A stretch of 64,000 bases of DNA from CAZRHH01 sp964599885 (GTDB lineage: Bacteria > Chloroflexota > Dehalococcoidia > DSTF01 > JACRBR01), in the NCBI GenBank assembly GCA_964599885.1, contig CAZRHH010000006.1, forward strand, positions 1 through 64,000. Reading direction: 5' to 3'. Position 1 is the stretch's first letter. Each line of letters begins with the position of its first letter. The notes under the pieces are model-generated. The model saw nothing but the letters and a program-made list of their open reading frames with translations. It did no database searches and was not told the DNA's origin. Shown here piece by piece: positions 55,447 through 64,000 of the stretch. Position numbers and translations under genes: made by a program.

Positions 55447-56711
55447 GTCGTCACCGCCGGCGCCAGCGCCCTGCGCCCGAACGCCGGTTTCGGCACGAGC
55501 CCGAGCAACACCGCCAGCGGATACGCCAGCAACACCGTCACCGGCACGTACAGCACGACGACAAAGAACCACCAACCCGCGCTCCACTGATATCCCTGGA
55601 TAATCAAGTAGTAGTTCACGTATAAGAATGATTCGTTGACGATGAGCACCGTGTACGAGATCACGCCGACCCAGGCGACGAGTCGCAGCGGCGGCAGCCT
55701 GAGAAGCGCTACCGGGCGGGCGAGCACGAGTGCGAGGACGAGTAACGCAAAACCGGCGGTGATGAATTGGTAGCTGATGGCGTTCCAGTATCCGCTCCGG
55801 AACCCGATCCAGCTTCCCCACGTGTGCAGGCCAATGCCGGCAACGCACAACAGTATCAGCGCGATTGGCGACGAAAGGCCACGCCGCAATGCGCGTGCGT
55901 ACTCCATCACCGCGTAACCAATGGCGATGCCAACGCCGAACTCAAAGAACCGAAAGGGAAACCAGATACTCCACCAGTGCCCGCGCGCGCCGAGGTTGCC
56001 GTACTCATAGATAAGCCAGCCGGATGCCGCCACCGATATCGCTAACGCGGCCATGGCAAACGCGACGGGGCCGACGCGACGAACGACCGGCAGGAGCAGC
56101 GGGAACAGGAGGTAGTACTGCAGGAGCAACACGACGAACCACAGCGTTGGCGACGGTGCGTTAAAGTACGCCGCTTCAAACGCGCGCGGGACGACGAACA
56201 AGCCCGCGCGAGCACGCTCAACATCCATCACACGCGACAGCCCCAGATACTGAAAATTGTGGGTGAAGGTGCCGCCGTCGGCGTTCGTCCGGTATATCGC
56301 GACGATGGCCAGCGTGCCGAGATACAAGCACCACGCGGCCCAATAGGGAACGAGGAGCCTTCGCAACCGCGGTGAGTACCAGCGCAGAAGCGAGATCTGC
56401 CGCCGCGACCGTTGGGCCGAGATCGTCAGTGACATGCCGCTGAGAATCATAAAGACCGTGACGCCGTTATATCCCAGTCGAAAGACCAGATCCGTGAATG
56501 CGGTGAGGGCCGGGATCACATCGCCGTTGCCGAGTCGCTCCCCGAAGTCCTTGTAATAGGGGCGCGGTGGCGCGAGGAAGGCGAACCCATTCGCTGAGAC
56601 AGCCCAAAGGTGATAGAGAATCACCCACAGAATCGCCAGACCGCGAAGAATGTCGATCGTGATCAGCCGGCCATCGGCAGGGATGATCGGCTCGTCGTGC
56701 GTCTCGTTCAC
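55443..56711 (-). CDS. Acyltransferase family 3 membrane protein, second of a tandem triplet
   Basis: This 422-residue Acyl_transf_3 protein starts VNETHDEPIIPADGRLITID followed by LRGLAILWVILYHLW, with the same active-site Arg and His. MILSGMSLTISAQRSRR and LLVPYWAAW follow, and the C-terminal helices end LLGLVPKPAFGRRALAPAVT. It starts with GTG in a GTGA overlap with the first copy and ends in a GTGA overlap with the third. Its closest relative here is the first copy; both share the LVPKPA end. Confidence 0.83.
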   Translation of the reverse strand: MNETHDEPIIPADGRLITIDILRGLAILWVILYHLWAVSANGFAFLAPPRPYYKDFGERLGNGDVIPALTAFTDLVFRLGYNGVTVFMILSGMSLTISAQRSRRQISLLRWYSPRLRRLLVPYWAAWCLYLGTLAIVAIYRTNADGGTFTHNFQYLGLSRVMDVERARAGLFVVPRAFEAAYFNAPSPTLWFVVLLLQYYLLFPLLLPVVRRVGPVAFAMAALAISVAASGWLIYEYGNLGARGHWWSIWFPFRFFEFGVGIAIGYAVMEYARALRRGLSSPIALILLCVAGIGLHTWGSWIGFRSGYWNAISYQFITAGFALLVLALVLARPVALLRLPPLRLVAWVGVISYTVLIVNESFLYVNYYLIIQGYQWSAGWWFFVVVLYVPVTVLLAYPLAVLLGLVPKPAFGRRALAPAVTT

Positions 56712-57976
56712 CTCGTCACCGCCGGCACTAACGCCGTCCGCCCGACCGCCGGTTTCGGCACGAGTCCGAGCACCGCGGCCAGCGGATACGCCAGCAACAC
56801 CGTCAGTGGCACGTACAGCGCGACGACGAACACCCACCAACCCGCCGTCCACTGATACCCCTCGACGATCAGATACCGGTGCAAGATGCGAAAGCTTTCA
56901 TTGACGATCAACACGGTGTACGAGATCGGCCCGACCCACGCGATCAGCCGGGCAAGCGGCGACGTGAGAACGAACCCCGGCTGGCACACGACGACGGCCA
57001 CGACGGCGCTTGCGAATCCTGCCGTGATCAGCGGATACCCGATCGCGTTCCAGTAGCCGTTGGAGTCGTCGATCCAGTTCCCGGTCGTATGCAACGCGAG
57101 CCCCGCCGCAACGAGCGACAGCGGGAAGAGCATGTTGCGCGAGAGCCTGCGCAACAGGTCGCCGTGTTCTATCATCGCGTATCCGATAGAGATGCCGACG
57201 GCGAACTCGAAGAAGCGGAACGGAAAGAATCCACCCCAATAGTAGCCGCGCGCGCCGATGCTGCCGTATTCCCAGATCAGCCACGCACTGCACACCGCAG
57301 ACACGGCGAATCCGAGAACCGCGAACTGCAGCGGCCCCCATCGCGTGACGAGCGGCAGCAGCAGCGGGAAGAGCAGATAGTACTGCAACAGCAGGAACAC
57401 GAACCACAGCGGCTCCGGTGGCGCGAAAAAATACTCGAACTCCAGCGCCCGCGGAAACATCAATGCCGCCGCCGCAAGCTGATGCGGATCCCCCTGGTGA
57501 ATCAGGATGTACCACTCGAAGTTGTGCGTGAACGTTCCACCGTCGGCGTACACGCGATAGAGCGCTATGGCGGCGATCGTGAGGATATACAGCAGCAACC
57601 CCGCCCAGTACGGCAGCAACAGTTTGCGCAGCCGGTTCGGGTAGAAACTTCCGGGCACCAGCGGTCCTCCGCTCCGCATGGCCGAGATGGTCAACGAAAC
57701 GCCGCTGAGCACCATGAAGACCGTGACGCCGTTGTTCCCCAGACGGAAAAACAGATCAGTGAAGGCCGTGAGCGCCGGCACCAGCTCGCCCGCTAGAACC
57801 CGATCCCAGAAGGCGTCGTAGTAGAAGCGCGGCCGCGGCAAGAACCGGTACCCCTCCGCGGCCGCAGCCCACAGGTGATACATGACGACCCACAGAATCG
57901 CCAGCCCGCGCAGGATGTCGATCGTGATCAGCCGGCCGCTGGCGGGGATGATGCGTTCGTCCTGAAGTTCGTTCAT
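56708..57976 (-). CDS. Acyltransferase family 3 membrane protein, first of a tandem triplet
   Basis: This 422-residue Acyl_transf_3 protein starts at ATG 57976 (MNELQDERIIPASGRLITID then LRGLAILWVVMYHLW). Family landmarks are MVLSGVSLTISAMRSGG, LLLPYWAGL and a C-terminus ending LVPKPAVGRTALVPAV. It is the head of a four-gene operon (three acyltransferases, then GT-C copy 3) and is divergent from the GT39 gene. A frame reaching 58069 adds an Arg-rich stretch that does not look real. Confidence 0.84.
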   Translation of the reverse strand: MNELQDERIIPASGRLITIDILRGLAILWVVMYHLWAAAAEGYRFLPRPRFYYDAFWDRVLAGELVPALTAFTDLFFRLGNNGVTVFMVLSGVSLTISAMRSGGPLVPGSFYPNRLRKLLLPYWAGLLLYILTIAAIALYRVYADGGTFTHNFEWYILIHQGDPHQLAAAALMFPRALEFEYFFAPPEPLWFVFLLLQYYLLFPLLLPLVTRWGPLQFAVLGFAVSAVCSAWLIWEYGSIGARGYYWGGFFPFRFFEFAVGISIGYAMIEHGDLLRRLSRNMLFPLSLVAAGLALHTTGNWIDDSNGYWNAIGYPLITAGFASAVVAVVVCQPGFVLTSPLARLIAWVGPISYTVLIVNESFRILHRYLIVEGYQWTAGWWVFVVALYVPLTVLLAYPLAAVLGLVPKPAVGRTALVPAVTR

Positions 57977-58154
57977 CTTCGCCCGTATCACCGCCCACGC
58001 GCCACCCGGAACCGCGTCGGGGACGTAAGTATGCCTGCGACGGCGACGGTAACACAGAATACGGGCCACGTCCCCCTTCGTCCGTCAAGAGCACGCGAAC
58101 GTCGATGATCGCCCGGCCCGGATGACGCGGACGCCGCCCTGCAAGCAGATGGTC

Positions 58155-58160
58155 TACAAT
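58155..58160 (+). promoter_or_regulatory. Candidate -10 box of the GT39 operon
   Basis: TACAAT lies 29 bases before the TTG start of the GT39 gene, in a 213-bp divergent gap. No good -35 is seen, so support is weak. Confidence 0.3.
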
Positions 58161-58189
58161 CCGGAACCGGCCGGACTATCGGAGGTTTC

Positions 58190-60988
58190 TTGCGTCTTTC
58201 GGCTCCAATGTTGGCGCAGGCAGGTAGTTGGCGCCGGCGCATCGTCCCGTCGCCCCTCGGACGCCTGCCGCGGCCGATCGTGGCGACGATCGCCATTGCC
58301 CTCGTGGTGAACCTCGCCGTGATCGGCGCGTTTGTCTGGAGCCACGGCGGCCAGGACCTGCACGTCCGCGTCGAAGCGCGCGGCGATCAGTTCGATGCAT
58401 GGATCGACGGCGTCCACCGCCAACAGCGCGTGATCGAGGGCGCGGGGACTTCGGGCAGCGTCGTTCTTCGCCTCGGAGATACTGATTCATTCCCGACTCT
58501 GCCCGAGCCGCGCGGCATCTCCCACGTCCGCATCACGGACCTCGACAACGGAGACATACTCTTCGAGGACAACTTCGATCGCCTCGACCGCCAGCTCTGG
58601 ACAGTGAATGGAAATACCGAAGTGGAGGACGGCGTCGTCGCGTTTCCGGGTGGCGGCTCGCTGCGCCTCGGAAACGAGGAGTGGCGTGACTATGCCGTCG
58701 ATGTCACCTACCGCAACGTACACAGCGCCGGCATCTCCGTGCGTAATGCCGACGCCGATAGCGCTGTCGTCCTCTCCCTGCTGCCATTCTGGTTTCTGGA
58801 CGAAGGCTTCGTGCTCGGCGAAGACAAGACGTTCGTCATCGACTATTCCGGCCCGTTGCTCGAGCCCGCCAAACAGGAATCGACGAAGTCCACGGTGGCG
58901 ATGGCGCTGGCGTCGTATCCGCACGCCATCCTTCTTGCCGTAGCCGGGCTCGTCGCGGTCTTCGCGGTAATGCTGATCCCATCGTGGCGGTGGCCGTGGC
59001 GCCGGCGCCTGCGCGTCAAGCTACCGGAGCGACTGCGGCGAAGCTGGCCGTTGGGCATAGCGCTCGCGCTCACGGTCGTCGCGTTCGGCACCACGCTGTT
59101 CATAGGCCTCTACTACTCCGATGGTCTGCCGCACGGTCCGGATTCCGTGGCCTATCTGTTCCAGGCACGGATCTTTGCGTCGGGCCGGATCACGGCGCCC
59201 GCACCGCCCGCGCAGGAAGCGTTCTTTTTCTTCCAGCCCAACTTTACGCCCGTCATCAACGGGAACTGGGCGTCCGTTTATCCGTTCGGTCACCCGCTCG
59301 TGCTGGCAATCGGGTTCAAGGCCGGGGCCGTCTGGCTGGTGCCGCCGCTTCTCGCAGCAGCGAACGTACTCCTGATCTTCGCGATCGGACGCCGGATGTT
59401 CAACGCCCGGGTCGGCCTGCTCGCGGCGGCGCTGCTCGGCTCCTCGCCGTTCTTCTTCTCCGCCGCGAGCGAGTACCTCTCCCACAACACCGCCGTCTTC
59501 TATCTGCAGTTGTCGTTGCTGTTCATGGTGATCGCGTCGAGAAGGCCACTGTTGTTCGGCGTGTTATCCGGGTTGTTCTTCGGCCTGCTGCTGAATACGC
59601 GCCTCATGACGACGGCAGCGCTCGTCGTGCCGTTCGGCGTACTGTTGCTCGCGTACATCGCACCAGTTGATCGTCGGTGGGCCGGATCGAAACAGCTTGC
59701 CGGCTTCCTCGTCGGCGTCGGCGTGATGCTAGCGGCGTACCTCGCGTACAACTACGCATTTACCGGCGACGCGTTGCGGCCGAGCTACGGCCCCGCGAGC
59801 GGTCTCGGCGAATACATTGGCTTCGGCGGCAGGCACAGCGTGAACGTCGGCGCGGCGAATATGCAGACCGACATGGCGTTCTTGCTGCTCATCCTGCATG
59901 GGTGGCCCCTCTACATCGGATTGATGTTCGTGCTCATCCCCTTCCTCACGGGAACGCGCAATCTGTGGGACTGGTTTCTGCTCACCTGCGCCGTCTGCAC
60001 CATGGGCGTCTGGGTGCTCTACGAGGGCAACGGCATCCAGTACGGCCCGCGTTACTGGTACGAGGCGACGCCGTTTCTGATGCTGCTCACGGCCCGGGGT
60101 ATCGATCGCGCCGCCGCGCTGCTCAACGACACTGCATCGTACTTGCGCCGCCGCGCGATGCCCCGCGTACCAGACCGGAGCTGGGCAGGCGGCGTGGTCG
60201 TCTACGCGTTCGTCGCGGCGCTGATCGCGTTTAGCGTTTATAGCTGGTTGCTCGGTCGAAACGAGCGGTACCACGTGCTCGCCAGTCTGGTGCCGGAGAG
60301 CGCGCAGAGTTTCCGTAACTGGAACGACATGGACGACCGTCTCCAGAACAAGGTGGATGACGCGGATCTGCAGAACGCACTCGTGCTCGTGGAACCGTGC
60401 TTCTGGCAGTGCTACGGGAGCGTCTTCTGGCTCAACGATCCTGCGCTCAAGGGGAACATCGTGTACGCGCAGGACTACCCGAGCTATCGCGGCCAATTGT
60501 TCGCCGCGTTTCCCGATCGACTCGTGTACTTCGCGCGCTACCGCGGCGGGGTCACGCTGATCCCGTACTCAATCGAGCGGGCGGAAATCCTGGGTGAGCC
60601 CGACGGACCAGTGCCGCAAGAACCCATCCTTGCCAGCGAGTTTTTGCCCCGCGTCGCCGCTCGCGACGCACAGCGGCGTAGCGACCTGACGGCCATCCGA
60701 GCTGCCCTCGCCGAGTACGTGCAGCGCCACGACGCCTATCCGCGCGCCGACGAGGTCCACAGCCTGTGCGGCTTTCCCGCCGACGCGGGATGCCAGCTTC
60801 AGGAAGTGCTCACGCCGCTGCCGTCCGATCCGCTCAAGCGGGGATACTGGTACCAGTCCGACGGTGAGACATACACCGTATTCGCCTCGTTTGAAGGCGC
60901 CGCCGAAGAATCGCAATGTCCCGAGAGGATCCCGGCGATTATCAGGCAGTTCGGGAACTTCTACTGCGTGCGGCCCGCCGGCGACTGA
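58190..60988 (+). CDS. GT39-type membrane glycosyltransferase with jelly-roll and pseudopilin-like C-terminal domains
   Basis: The 932-residue protein has four parts. An N-terminal helix at about 30-52 is followed by an outside beta domain at about 55-205 resembling a laminin-G/ConA-like fold (ILFEDNFDRLD, WTVNGNTEVEDG). The GT39/PMT_2 membrane core at about 235-690 has the acidic loop GPDSVAYLFQARIFASG and GNWASVYPFGHPLVLAIG. The C-terminal soluble tail at about 830-932 reads LTAIRAALAEYVQRH, YPRADE, LTPLPSDPLKRGYWYQSDG and YTVFASFE, which resembles the globular end of GspG-type pseudopilins. The start is TTG 58190, set by GGAGG four bases upstream; ATG 58208 is the alternative. It should glycosylate a lipid or protein outside the membrane using polyprenyl-phosphate sugar. 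Confidence 0.78.
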   Translation: MRLSAPMLAQAGSWRRRIVPSPLGRLPRPIVATIAIALVVNLAVIGAFVWSHGGQDLHVRVEARGDQFDAWIDGVHRQQRVIEGAGTSGSVVLRLGDTDSFPTLPEPRGISHVRITDLDNGDILFEDNFDRLDRQLWTVNGNTEVEDGVVAFPGGGSLRLGNEEWRDYAVDVTYRNVHSAGISVRNADADSAVVLSLLPFWFLDEGFVLGEDKTFVIDYSGPLLEPAKQESTKSTVAMALASYPHAILLAVAGLVAVFAVMLIPSWRWPWRRRLRVKLPERLRRSWPLGIALALTVVAFGTTLFIGLYYSDGLPHGPDSVAYLFQARIFASGRITAPAPPAQEAFFFFQPNFTPVINGNWASVYPFGHPLVLAIGFKAGAVWLVPPLLAAANVLLIFAIGRRMFNARVGLLAAALLGSSPFFFSAASEYLSHNTAVFYLQLSLLFMVIASRRPLLFGVLSGLFFGLLLNTRLMTTAALVVPFGVLLLAYIAPVDRRWAGSKQLAGFLVGVGVMLAAYLAYNYAFTGDALRPSYGPASGLGEYIGFGGRHSVNVGAANMQTDMAFLLLILHGWPLYIGLMFVLIPFLTGTRNLWDWFLLTCAVCTMGVWVLYEGNGIQYGPRYWYEATPFLMLLTARGIDRAAALLNDTASYLRRRAMPRVPDRSWAGGVVVYAFVAALIAFSVYSWLLGRNERYHVLASLVPESAQSFRNWNDMDDRLQNKVDDADLQNALVLVEPCFWQCYGSVFWLNDPALKGNIVYAQDYPSYRGQLFAAFPDRLVYFARYRGGVTLIPYSIERAEILGEPDGPVPQEPILASEFLPRVAARDAQRRSDLTAIRAALAEYVQRHDAYPRADEVHSLCGFPADAGCQLQEVLTPLPSDPLKRGYWYQSDGETYTVFASFEGAAEESQCPERIPAIIRQFGNFYCVRPAGD

Positions 60989-61044
60989 AAGCGAATCGCC
61001 CGCTTCAAATCGTCGCCTCGAATCACCGGGCGCCGCGCGCATCC

Positions 61045-61082
61045 TGTCATAACTTGACAATATATTGCCGGCGTGCTGCAAT
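61045..61082 (+). promoter_or_regulatory. Candidate promoter with overlapping operator
   Basis: TTGACA at 61054 and TGCAAT at 61077 are spaced by exactly 17 bases, about 75 bases before the GT2 start. The -35 is half of a perfect inverted repeat, TGTCA at 61045-61049 and TGACA at 61055-61059, so a repressor site over the -35 is possible. The patch is distinctly AT-rich. Confidence 0.5.
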
Positions 61083-61157
61083 CTCGCCACTCCCCGCGTT
61101 TTATCCTTGCTGGCACGCGCACAAGGCGCTGATCCGCTCCCGCCACATAGGGGCACG

Positions 61158-62363
61158 ATGACAACAATTACGTCCGACCGCCGATCTGCCTATCGGCGCC
61201 GATTCCAGGCCGAAGAACGCTCGGCAGCCGTACCGATCACGGATTTCGTGTCGATCGTCATGCCCTGTCTGAACGAGGAGCAAGCCCTCCCGCAGTGCAT
61301 CGAAAAAGCACAGCGCTGGCTGGCGCGTTCCGGAATGTCCGGCGAGATCATCATCGTCGATAACGGCTCCACCGACCGGTCCGTGGAGATCGCCAAAGCC
61401 GCCGGCGTCACCGTCGTCACGGAGCACGCACGCGGCTACGGACACGCGCTGCAGCGCGGCATCGCCGAAGCGTCCGGTGACGTGATCGTCATGGGCGACT
61501 GCGATGGAACGTACGACTTTGAAGAACTCTCGCCGCTGATCGCCCCTCTGCGACAGGGCTACGACGTGTCTATCGGAAACCGCTACACCGGAGGCATCGC
61601 GAAGGGCGCGATGACCTGGAGCCACAGGTACATCGGCACGCCCGCGATCTCTACGCTGCTTCGTGTATTCGCGGGCGTACGCCACGGCGACAGCCAGTGC
61701 GGCCTGCGCGCGTTCTCCAGAAGCGCCGTCGACCGGCTCGAGTTGGAGTCGGGAGGGATGGAGTTCGCATCGGAGATGCTGCTCAAGGCCTCACGCCGCG
61801 GTCTGCGCATCGCGGAAGTGGGAATCACGTACGACGTACGTCTCGGCGAGGCAAAGCTCAACACCATGTCCGACGGCTGGCGCCATCTGCGCTTCCTGCT
61901 GCTCGCGACGCCGACATGGCTATACACGTTGCCCGGCATCGTCCTGTCGTTGCTCGGGCTCGGAACGCTGCTGCTATCGCTGTTCATGGATGGGTCGATC
62001 AGCATCGGTAGCGTTTCCTGGCGGCCGGTCTTCGCCGGGCCGATCTTGCTCGTCGTCGGTGTGAACGCGCTCGCTGTCGGCCACGTCTCGCGGCTATATA
62101 CGGACTCGACCGGCCTCACGAGCGAAGGACGGCTCTCGCTGCTATACCGGCGCTATCTGAACTTCGAGCAGTTCGCGCTCGCGGGGATCGCGCTCGTCAT
62201 CGGCGGGCTGGGCATCGAGGGCGTGCTGTTCTGGGTGGGCGAGGTGCAGGGAGATCCGCTCGCGGAGGGACAGTCAGTCGCCGCGCTCGCGCAGTCGTCG
62301 ATCATCATCGGCGCCAACCTCTTCCTCGTCGGCGCGCTGGCGGGGCTCCTTCGAAACGAGTAA
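61158..62363 (+). CDS. GT2 family glycosyltransferase, dolichol-phosphate-glucose synthase-like
   Basis: This 401-residue membrane-bound GT-A enzyme has PCLNEEQALPQCIEKA, VDNGSTDRS, GDCDGTYDFEEL with the metal-binding acidic residues, and GNRYTGGIAKGAMTWSHRYIG, followed by QCGLRAF. These are typical of DPG synthases that load glucose or mannose on polyprenyl phosphate. Three to four C-terminal helices follow (from about residue 250), including a LYTLPGIVLSLLGLGTLLL stretch. ATG 61158 is preceded by an AGGGG; a frame from 61065 adds Cys/Pro-rich residues that look spurious. It probably supplies lipid-linked sugar to the GT39 and GT-C enzymes. The next gene follows after four bases. Confidence 0.86.
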   Translation: MTTITSDRRSAYRRRFQAEERSAAVPITDFVSIVMPCLNEEQALPQCIEKAQRWLARSGMSGEIIIVDNGSTDRSVEIAKAAGVTVVTEHARGYGHALQRGIAEASGDVIVMGDCDGTYDFEELSPLIAPLRQGYDVSIGNRYTGGIAKGAMTWSHRYIGTPAISTLLRVFAGVRHGDSQCGLRAFSRSAVDRLELESGGMEFASEMLLKASRRGLRIAEVGITYDVRLGEAKLNTMSDGWRHLRFLLLATPTWLYTLPGIVLSLLGLGTLLLSLFMDGSISIGSVSWRPVFAGPILLVVGVNALAVGHVSRLYTDSTGLTSEGRLSLLYRRYLNFEQFALAGIALVIGGLGIEGVLFWVGEVQGDPLAEGQSVAALAQSSIIIGANLFLVGALAGLLRNE

Positions 62364-62367
62364 CGAC

Positions 62368-63405
62368 ATGAGCCGGGCGACCACGCCCCCTGCCGAAGAC
62401 GATCCACCGCAGCGTTGGCGTCCGCGCATGATGTTGGCGTTGCGCATCGCCGGGCCGCTCCTCTTCGTCGCCTTGCTCGTCTGGTTCGTCGATCCGCGAG
62501 ATGTCGCGCGGACGCTGGGCAACGCCGATCCGTTGTGGCTCGGCCTGTGCGTGCTGGCGTTTCACGTGGTGACGCTCCTCCGCGTCGCGCGCTGGGTCGT
62601 CGTGCACGCCGTCTTCGGGCTTCGGCCTGCTCCCTGGCTGTATCATGTCCGGCTCTCCTACGCGACCGCGCTCGCAGCCCTCATCGTGCCGCAGTTCATC
62701 AGCCCGTTCGCCCGGTTTGCGATGCTCGTGCAGGACGGCCAGCCGCGGCTACGCTCCGCGGGCGCATCGCTCGCCGAAAAGTTCGGCGAGCTGTTCGCCT
62801 ACGCCGCCGCGGGCCTGATAGGCGGCTGCTACTTCGTCGCCGTCCTGGGCGGACCCTGGTGGGCCATTGCGGCGATCGGGGCAGCAGCGGCTGTCGCGGC
62901 CTGCGCCTGGCCGTTGTACGGCGCACTCCAACCGCTGCTGAGCTGGACGATGAATCGTGTGCGACAAACCCTCGGTGAAGAAACGGTTGATGAGCTCAAC
63001 GTGATCGTCGCCCGCAACCGGCGTCGCGAGTTCGTGCTTGCCGCCGTGCTGTCGCTCGCTATAGCAATGTCGCAGGCGGCCGCGGCGTACTTCGCGGTGC
63101 GCGCTGTGGGGATCGATCTTCCATTCACGTTCGTCGCCGCGGCGTGGGGACTCGTCGCATTGACGATGCTCCTGCCGCTATCGGTGAACGGCATCGGTAC
63201 CCGGGAGGGGGTCTATGTTGCGCTGTTCGCCACGCGCGATATCCCGGCCGAAGCGGCGTTCTCCGCTGCCGTCGTCGTGGTCGCCGCAGCGCTCGTCGCC
63301 GCGGCGCCCGGCGCGCTCGAATGGGTGTACAGGCTGACGCTGCCCCGGCGCCCGCTCGTTGGGGTGGACGCGATCGCTGCGGACGCGCACGTGCGGTCGG
63401 CGTGA
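62368..63405 (+). CDS. Flippase-like LPG-synthase transmembrane domain protein, copy 2
   Basis: The 345-residue second member of the UPF0104/LPG-synthase TM family is distant from the copy at 39378. It has about eight helices, VARWVVVHAVFGLRPAPW, YATALAALIVPQFISPFARF and the family end LPLSVNGIGTREGVYVALF. It may flip or channel lipid-linked intermediates made by the GT2 enzyme just upstream. It begins four bases after that gene's stop, and its own end overlaps the next gene by GTGA. Confidence 0.82.
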   Translation: MSRATTPPAEDDPPQRWRPRMMLALRIAGPLLFVALLVWFVDPRDVARTLGNADPLWLGLCVLAFHVVTLLRVARWVVVHAVFGLRPAPWLYHVRLSYATALAALIVPQFISPFARFAMLVQDGQPRLRSAGASLAEKFGELFAYAAAGLIGGCYFVAVLGGPWWAIAAIGAAAAVAACAWPLYGALQPLLSWTMNRVRQTLGEETVDELNVIVARNRRREFVLAAVLSLAIAMSQAAAAYFAVRAVGIDLPFTFVAAAWGLVALTMLLPLSVNGIGTREGVYVALFATRDIPAEAAFSAAVVVVAAALVAAAPGALEWVYRLTLPRRPLVGVDAIAADAHVRSA

Positions 63406-64000
63406 CCACGAACACGTATGAAGCGCGGCCGTTTGCGGTGATCGCGGTGGACGCACCACGTGAGCCTTCGCTATATCGCGCCCTGCTGCGCCCCGCGGCC
63501 TCAGGCGCGTCGCCGGCGATCCGCCTGAGGCTGGTGCCGTGGCGTCACCGCATCGGCGGCGCCGTACGCAATGGACGATACAAGGGCGTGCCGTGGCGAT
63601 ACGCTGCGGAGTCCGCGAACGGCGAACAGCGCCTGTCGTTCTCCAGCCCGCTGTTGACGTCGTACCTCGGGTTCCACATCGCCCTCCTGCCGGCGCTGCG
63701 TGAGCTGCTCTTCGCGCATGGTGAAGTGATACTCGCGGGCGCCGCATATCGCGGGGGTGAGGGCGATGTCGTACTGCTCGGCGGTACCGGCGCCGGCAAA
63801 ACCGGCGCGCTACTTGCCGCGGCCGAGCGCGGCTGCACGCCGATCGCCGATGAGTATCTCTCGATCGATGCACGGGGTTCCCTGCACGCGCTCCTGTCGG
63901 GTATCGCCCTGCGCCAGAATCTGCGGGCTGTGGCACCGCTGCTGTACCGGCAGCTGTCGAGCGCCAATCGCGCACAACTTGCGGTGGCGCGCGGGTTGGA
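63402..64000 (+). CDS. HprK-like P-loop protein, cut by right edge
   Basis: A GTG at 63402 overlaps the flippase-like stop (GTGA) and opens a frame that stays open for 199 codons to the window end. The N-terminal 100 residues are of no clear family and include TYEARPFAVIAVDAP. A Walker A follows at about 128-135 (GGTGAGKT) in VVLLGGTGAGKTGALLAA, with PIADEYLSID about 20 residues later. This layout is that of HPr-kinase-like proteins found in glycan and peptide-modification loci, which usually lack the HPr substrate. Four-base coupling shows it belongs to the GT39-GT2-flippase operon. The C-terminus is outside the window. Confidence 0.65.
   Translation, partial: MTTNTYEARPFAVIAVDAPREPSLYRALLRPAASGASPAIRLRLVPWRHRIGGAVRNGRYKGVPWRYAAESANGEQRLSFSSPLLTSYLGFHIALLPALRELLFAHGEVILAGAAYRGGEGDVVLLGGTGAGKTGALLAAAERGCTPIADEYLSIDARGSLHALLSGIALRQNLRAVAPLLYRQLSSANRAQLAVARGL

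Overview
The window is 64 kb of high-GC (about two-thirds G+C by eye) bacterial chromosome, densely coding, with no rRNA, tRNA, insertion sequence or CRISPR array that I can see. The Tad pilus locus has no secretin gene, and the rest of the gene content also fits a high-GC lineage without a classical outer membrane. Chloroflexota is my best guess and Actinomycetota the alternative, with low confidence.

Region 1 (1-5 kb) holds unrelated metabolic and signalling genes: the end of an amino-acid ABC transporter ATPase, a Baeyer-Villiger type flavin monooxygenase, an NTF2-like/class III cyclase protein and an MFS transporter.

Region 2 (5-18 kb) is the most unusual part. A 574-residue secreted, Pro/Ala/Asp-rich protein with a C-terminal membrane segment is followed by one giant exported protein of 3470 residues. 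The giant protein is almost wholly built of Ser/Thr-Gly-Asp/Asn triplets. They form 13 complete units of 222-284 residues, plus half a unit at each end. From unit 5 on the units alternate between two subtypes, and each carries a hypervariable loop that is often rich in CGC/CGGCD motifs. A perfect inverted repeat precedes the ribosome site and a strong hairpin terminator follows the gene.

Region 3 (18-29 kb) has a patatin-like lipase, a possible 50-residue membrane protein and a complete-looking Tad/Flp pilus operon on the minus strand (flp, tadE, tadG-like, cpaB, cpaE, cpaF, tadB, tadC). An FHA-domain gene lies on each side of it. A 55-bp tandem repeat follows.

Region 4 (29-33 kb) contains a divergent QueA-family protein with an SDR dehydrogenase, and a NarL-type two-component pair.

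Region 5 (33-64 kb) is a large cell-surface glycan locus. It has three DD-motif GT-C membrane glycosyltransferases, two paralogous O-antigen-ligase/TPR fusions, two LPG-synthase-type flippase-like proteins, GT2 and GT4 enzymes and two methyltransferases. It also has two AlkP-superfamily hydrolases, a PhoD-like phosphatase, three tandem acyltransferases joined by 4-nt GTGA overlaps, a GT39 enzyme with an unusual C-terminal domain, and an HprK-like P-loop protein cut by the right edge. The likely logic is polyprenyl-phosphate sugar donors (GT2) feeding membrane GT-C enzymes and ligases, with acyl and methyl decoration. The precise glycan cannot be read from sequence.
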